From: an uncultured Bacteroidales bacterium
GTDB taxonomy: Bacteria > Bacteroidota > Bacteroidia > Bacteroidales > UBA932
DNA length: 18,559 nt
Direction of reading: 5' to 3'
Assembly (NCBI GenBank): GCA_900546445.1
Contig: URCV01000035.1
Coordinates: 1 to 18,559 of the forward strand
This document shows, one piece after another, positions 15,465 to 18,559 of this stretch (positions are counted from its first letter, which is position 1; each line of letters opens with the position of its first letter). Under the pieces are notes generated by a model that worked only from the letters and a program-made list of their open reading frames with translations, made no database searches and was not told the origin of the DNA. A program made the position numbers and the translations under genes.

Positions 15465-16970
15465 ATGGCAAAGGTTAACACTGCCGACGTTGGATTTGAG
15501 AAGCAAATCTGGAGCGCGGCCGATGTTTTGAGGGGCAGCATGGATGCCTCGGAGTACAAGCACGTTGTTCTTGGACTGATTTTCCTGAAGTATATTTCCG
15601 ACCGTTTCGACGAGAAGTATGCCGAGCTGGTTGAAGAAGGCTATGGTATGGAGGAGGACAAGGACGAATATACAAGTTCCAATATCTTCTATGTGCCGCA
15701 GGAGGCACGTTGGGAGGTAATAGCCAAGGCAGCTCACACACCTGAGGTCGGTGTGAAGATTGATGACGCAATGCGTCTCATCGAGCAGGAGAACTCCCGT
15801 CTTAAAGGCATTCTTCCAAAGAACTTCGCACGTCCGGAGCTTGACAAAGAGAAACTCGGCAACGTTGTCGACCTCTTTACCAATGTTAACATGAAGGTTC
15901 ACGGTGACAGCAAGGACATCCTGGGCAGAACCTACGAGTACTGCTTATCGATGTTCGCTTCTGCCGAAGGCAAAAATGCCGGTGAGTTCTATACTCCGTC
16001 ATGTATCGTTCGCACCCTTGTCGAAGTGCTAAAGCCTTATCATGGTCGCGTATTTGACCCTGCATGTGGCTCAGGCGGAATGTTCGTTCAGTCTGCCAAG
16101 TTCATCGAGCGCCACCATGGCAACATCAATAACATTTCCGTATTCGGCCAGGAGAGCAACCCTACCACATGGAAAATGGCACAGATGAACCTTGCCATCC
16201 GTGGTATCGAGGCAAACCTTGGCGAGGCAAATGCCGATTCATTCCTTAAGGACCAGCATCCAACCCTCAAAGCGGACTTCGTGCTTGCCAACCCGCCATT
16301 CAATATGAGCGACTGGGGCGCAGACAAGCTTCAGGACGATGTACGTTGGAAGTACGGCATTCCACCTTCAGGCAATGCCAACTTTGCTTGGCTCCAGCAC
16401 ATGATTCACCACCTCTCGCCTGTGGGCAAGATTGGTATGGTGCTCGCTAATGGCTCTCTTTCATCACAGTCTGGTGGCGAGGGTACAATCCGCGAGAATA
16501 TCCTCAAGGCTGACCTCGTTGAGTGTATTGTGGCACTTCCCGACAAACTCTTCTATTCTACCGGTATTCCTGTATGCCTTTGGTTCCTGAACAGAGCAAA
16601 GAAGCAGACCAACAAGACCCTGTTCATCGATGCTCGCAACATGGGCACCATGGTAACCCGCAAACTTCGCGAGTTGTCGGAGGAGGATATCCTCAAGATT
16701 GCAGAGACCTACGACAAATATGTTGATGGAACTTTGGAGGACGAAAAGGGCTACTGCGCTACTGTTGGTATAGATGAGATTGCTAAGCAGGACTACATCC
16801 TCACCCCTGGCCGCTATGTAGGCATTGCAGAGACTCAGGATGACGGCGAGCCTTTCGAGGAGAAGATGACCAGACTCACTACTGAGCTGGGTGAACTATT
16901 CCAGAAATCACACGAACTGGAGGCTGAGATCAAGAAGCAGCTTGCTTCCATTGGCTTCGAGATTAAATAA
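15465..16970 (+). CDS. hsdM: Type I restriction-modification DNA methyltransferase subunit (HsdM)
   Basis: A 501-residue N6-adenine DNA methyltransferase, the modification subunit of a type I system; two HsdM and one HsdS form the methylase, and HsdR adds cleavage. The N-terminal HsdM_N helical domain spans about residues 8-150 (IWSAADVLRGSMDASEYK, LGLIFLKYISDRF). The N6_Mtase domain follows with GEFYTPSCIVRTLVE, motif I DPACGSGGMF (about 198-207; binds S-adenosylmethionine) and motif IV NPPFN (about 276-280; catalytic). The C-terminal tail (LFQKSHELEAEIKKQLASIG) is a coiled-coil-like helix that would contact HsdS. The length is normal and the frame intact, so it is probably active. The ATG at 15465 is chosen because the longer TTG start lies in the promoter. 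The recombinase gene follows 41 nt downstream. Isoleucine ATA is rarer here than in the genes before 15182, hinting at transfer. Confidence 0.97.
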   Translation: MAKVNTADVGFEKQIWSAADVLRGSMDASEYKHVVLGLIFLKYISDRFDEKYAELVEEGYGMEEDKDEYTSSNIFYVPQEARWEVIAKAAHTPEVGVKIDDAMRLIEQENSRLKGILPKNFARPELDKEKLGNVVDLFTNVNMKVHGDSKDILGRTYEYCLSMFASAEGKNAGEFYTPSCIVRTLVEVLKPYHGRVFDPACGSGGMFVQSAKFIERHHGNINNISVFGQESNPTTWKMAQMNLAIRGIEANLGEANADSFLKDQHPTLKADFVLANPPFNMSDWGADKLQDDVRWKYGIPPSGNANFAWLQHMIHHLSPVGKIGMVLANGSLSSQSGGEGTIRENILKADLVECIVALPDKLFYSTGIPVCLWFLNRAKKQTNKTLFIDARNMGTMVTRKLRELSEEDILKIAETYDKYVDGTLEDEKGYCATVGIDEIAKQDYILTPGRYVGIAETQDDGEPFEEKMTRLTTELGELFQKSHELEAEIKKQLASIGFEIK

Positions 16971-16978
16971 TTCTCATG

Positions 16979-17007
16979 CCCCTGGTTCAATAACCAAAAA
17001 CAAGGGG
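16979..17007 (+). promoter_or_regulatory. Hairpin covering the recombinase Shine-Dalgarno sequence
   Basis: CCCCT (16979-16983) can pair with AGGGG (17003-17007), and inside it GGTT (16984-16987) with AACC (16992-16995) around the loop CAAT. The AGGGG lies 4 nt before the recombinase ATG (17012) and is its only Shine-Dalgarno-like sequence, so the structure could hide it. There is no T-tail, so a terminator is unlikely. The pairing is seen in the sequence; control of translation is inference. Confidence 0.4.
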
Positions 17008-17011
17008 TATT

Positions 17012-18004
17012 ATGAAAGAAAAATTTATTCAAGAAATTACAGACTCGATGTCAGGAACACTCACAGTAGATCAGATGGCTCAGCTTAACAGTGTGCTGCT
17101 GCAGACAATCAGCAAGTACACCGTTATAGAGGACGGAGACAAAGTCAAGGAGGACTTTGCCTCTAATAATCGTCTGCTGGAGATATTCCTGTCTGCCAAA
17201 CTGGTTGAAGGTTGTTCGGCCAAGACAATCAAGTATTACGAGACCACCGTTAAGCAGCTTTTCAAGTACATGCCCAAGTCGGTCAAGGAATACACAACCG
17301 ATGACCTCCGCGCATATTTGGCCGTTTTCCAGAAGAAACACAAGTCCAGTAAAGTCACTATCGACAACATCCGCAGGATCTTCTCATCATTCTTCTCATG
17401 GTTGGAGGATGAGGATTTCATTCTGAAGAGCCCAGTCCGCAGGATCCACAAGGTCAAGACCGGCGAACAGGTGAAGGAAGTCATCACAGATGAAAATCTG
17501 GAGAGACTGCGCGACAACTGCAAATGCCCGCGTGACCTTGCCATCATAGACTTGCTGGCATCAACCGGTATGCGTGTTGGCGAGCTGGTTAAGCTCAACC
17601 GTAACGATGTAAACTTTGCTGAACGTGAGTGCATCGTGTTTGGCAAGGGCAACAAGGAACGTATGGTATATTTCAATGCCAGGGCAAAACTGCACCTACA
17701 GGAATATCTTGCATCGCGCAAGGACAAGAACCAAGCCCTGTTTGTTTCGCTTGACAAACCGCACACAAGGCTCCAGATATCCGGTGTAGAGATGCGCCTT
17801 CGTGACCTCGGTCGTGGTCTCAAGATTCCAAGAATCCACCCGCACAAGTTCAGAAGGACTCTCGCCACCATGGCTATTGATAAAGGAATGCCTGTAGAAC
17901 AGGTTCAGAAACTTCTTGGCCATGTCAAGATAGACACCACCATGCGTTACGCCATGGTGAATCAAACAAACGTCAAACTCTCACACAGAAAATTCATAGG
18001 ATGA
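17012..18004 (+). CDS. Tyrosine recombinase/integrase within the hsd locus
   Basis: A 330-residue site-specific recombinase of the XerC/D-like tyrosine family. After about 50 extra N-terminal residues comes a SAM-like core-binding domain (about 52-140, AKTIKYYETTVKQLFKYM to SFFSWLEDEDF), then the catalytic domain. The catalytic set is complete: Arg in STGMRVGEL (188), Lys in FGKGNKERM (212 or 216), HPHKFRRT (His 278, Arg 281), LLGHVKIDTT (His 304) and the nucleophile Tyr in MRYAMVNQ (313). Spacing and length are normal, so it should be active. It lies in the same direction between hsdM and an hsdS fragment; its TGA overlaps that fragment's ATG (18001-18004). Recombinases so placed in Bacteroidota type I loci invert or swap hsdS target-recognition segments, and that role is inferred here. 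An integrase of a larger mobile element is the alternative. Confidence 0.94.
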   Translation: MKEKFIQEITDSMSGTLTVDQMAQLNSVLLQTISKYTVIEDGDKVKEDFASNNRLLEIFLSAKLVEGCSAKTIKYYETTVKQLFKYMPKSVKEYTTDDLRAYLAVFQKKHKSSKVTIDNIRRIFSSFFSWLEDEDFILKSPVRRIHKVKTGEQVKEVITDENLERLRDNCKCPRDLAIIDLLASTGMRVGELVKLNRNDVNFAERECIVFGKGNKERMVYFNARAKLHLQEYLASRKDKNQALFVSLDKPHTRLQISGVEMRLRDLGRGLKIPRIHPHKFRRTLATMAIDKGMPVEQVQKLLGHVKIDTTMRYAMVNQTNVKLSHRKFIG

Positions 18005-18516
18005 TGGTAACGGCTACACTTGGCCGCACCAAACGGCCTATTTACGCCTCAAAGAGCGTTAGAAATCATAATTTAGAGGAGCAGGCACAGGCCCTCTACA
18101 AGTCATGGTTCGTTGACTTTGAGCCATTTAAAGATGGTAAATTCGTTGAATCAGAGCTTGGGATGATTCCGCACGAATGGAAAATTCTTCCGTTCAAAGA
18201 CTTTTTGACTCCAATATCCAAGAAAGTACCTGTAGGCATGTTTCCAGAGTATTCTGTAACAAACACAGGTATTATCCCACGATCCGAGAAATTCAAAAAA
18301 CAACTAAGTGGAGTATTATCAATGAATAAGGAACTTAGACAGTATGATATTGTCTTTGGAATGAGCCGTGAAATATTGAATTGGGGGATAATGCTTGATG
18401 AGGTTGGAAGTGTAAGTTCTGCCTACAACATATATGATATTGACGAGGAGAAGATAAATCCTCTCTATTTGAATTATTATATCACTAGTGTCCAAAGAAA
18501 ATCTTTGAACGGTTAA
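18001..18516 (+). CDS. hsdS: Truncated HsdS specificity subunit fragment (central helix plus partial target recognition domain)
   Basis: A 171-residue open frame with clear HsdS similarity from about residue 22: NLEEQAQALYKSWFVDFEPF and KFVESELGMIP are the conserved central region of type I specificity subunits. A partial target recognition domain follows, with FGMSREILNWGIMLDEVGSVSSAYNIY. The first recognition domain is missing, and residues 1-21 do not look like HsdS. The frame stops after SVQRKSLNG, before the end of a normal recognition domain and the C-terminal helix, so it is about 60-70 residues short of a complete half-subunit. The stop may reflect truncation, a frameshift or a recombination junction; the other frames up to the window end show no convincing continuation. 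ATG at 18001 (or 18004) overlaps the recombinase stop. The recognition-domain part is visibly more A/T-rich than hsdM. It is probably a silent specificity cassette or donor; a functional half-subunit is possible but less likely. Confidence 0.8.
   Translation: MMVTATLGRTKRPIYASKSVRNHNLEEQAQALYKSWFVDFEPFKDGKFVESELGMIPHEWKILPFKDFLTPISKKVPVGMFPEYSVTNTGIIPRSEKFKKQLSGVLSMNKELRQYDIVFGMSREILNWGIMLDEVGSVSSAYNIYDIDEEKINPLYLNYYITSVQRKSLNG
18012..18048. repeat. Imperfect inverted repeat with 7-nt spacer, candidate recombinase site
   Basis: The left arm (18012-18026) and the reverse complement of the right arm (18034-18048) agree at 10 of 15 positions, including a perfect inner GGCCG/CGGCC and an outer GGC/GCC, around the spacer CACCAAA (18027-18033). 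Two opposed arms around a 6-8 nt spacer is the layout of tyrosine recombinase core sites. It lies just after the recombinase stop and just before HsdS similarity begins. A plain hairpin or chance is possible. Confidence 0.4.
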
Positions 18517-18559
18517 TATTTAAAAGCAAACTCCAGTTGAATAGGTTGGTCACATACAT

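Noticed and set aside
18483..18559. Continuation of HsdS in another frame after the stop at 18514-18516
   Set aside because: One other frame is open to the window end, but its translation does not resemble the expected end of a target recognition domain, so a simple frameshift is not supported.

Overview
The window looks like chromosomal DNA of an anaerobic gut-type member of the Bacteroidales (Bacteroidota). The reasons are several TAnnTTTG -7 promoter boxes, A-rich leaders with weak Shine-Dalgarno sequences, many SPII lipoprotein signal peptides, a TamA-like lipoprotein (TamL), a pyrophosphate-type phosphofructokinase and a flavodiiron protein. No rRNA, tRNA, CRISPR array or insertion sequence was seen.

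Positions 1-15182 are ordinary, very compact housekeeping chromosome. In order they hold: the end of a Na+/Ca2+ exchanger; two tandem small exported beta-barrel-like proteins (-); RarA (+); TamL (-); an overlapping trio of SpoU rRNA/tRNA methyltransferase, lipoprotein alkaline phosphatase and a short cytoplasmic GH13 amylase (+); the PPi-dependent phosphofructokinase with its own promoter and a strong terminator (+); a META-domain lipoprotein (-); an overlapping trio of flavodiiron oxygen/NO reductase, thioredoxin-like lipoprotein and hotdog thioesterase (+); and a minus-strand operon of WbuC-type cupin, class I/II aminotransferase and ROK sugar kinase. Three convergent gene pairs overlap at their stop codons, leaving no room for terminators between them.

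Positions 15183-18559 differ in character and look like the left part of a horizontally acquired, recombinase-driven type I restriction-modification locus. A 282-nt intergenic region with a good promoter leads into hsdM (complete DNA adenine methyltransferase). After 41 nt containing a hairpin comes a tyrosine recombinase with all catalytic residues. Its stop codon overlaps (ATGA) the start of an HsdS fragment that has the conserved central helix and part of one target recognition domain, but lacks the first recognition domain and the C-terminal helix. An imperfect inverted repeat with a 7-nt spacer sits at the junction between recombinase and HsdS homology. This is the most interesting part of the window: it suggests a phase-variable specificity (shufflon-like) system. 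hsdR and a complete hsdS are not in the window and would be expected downstream.
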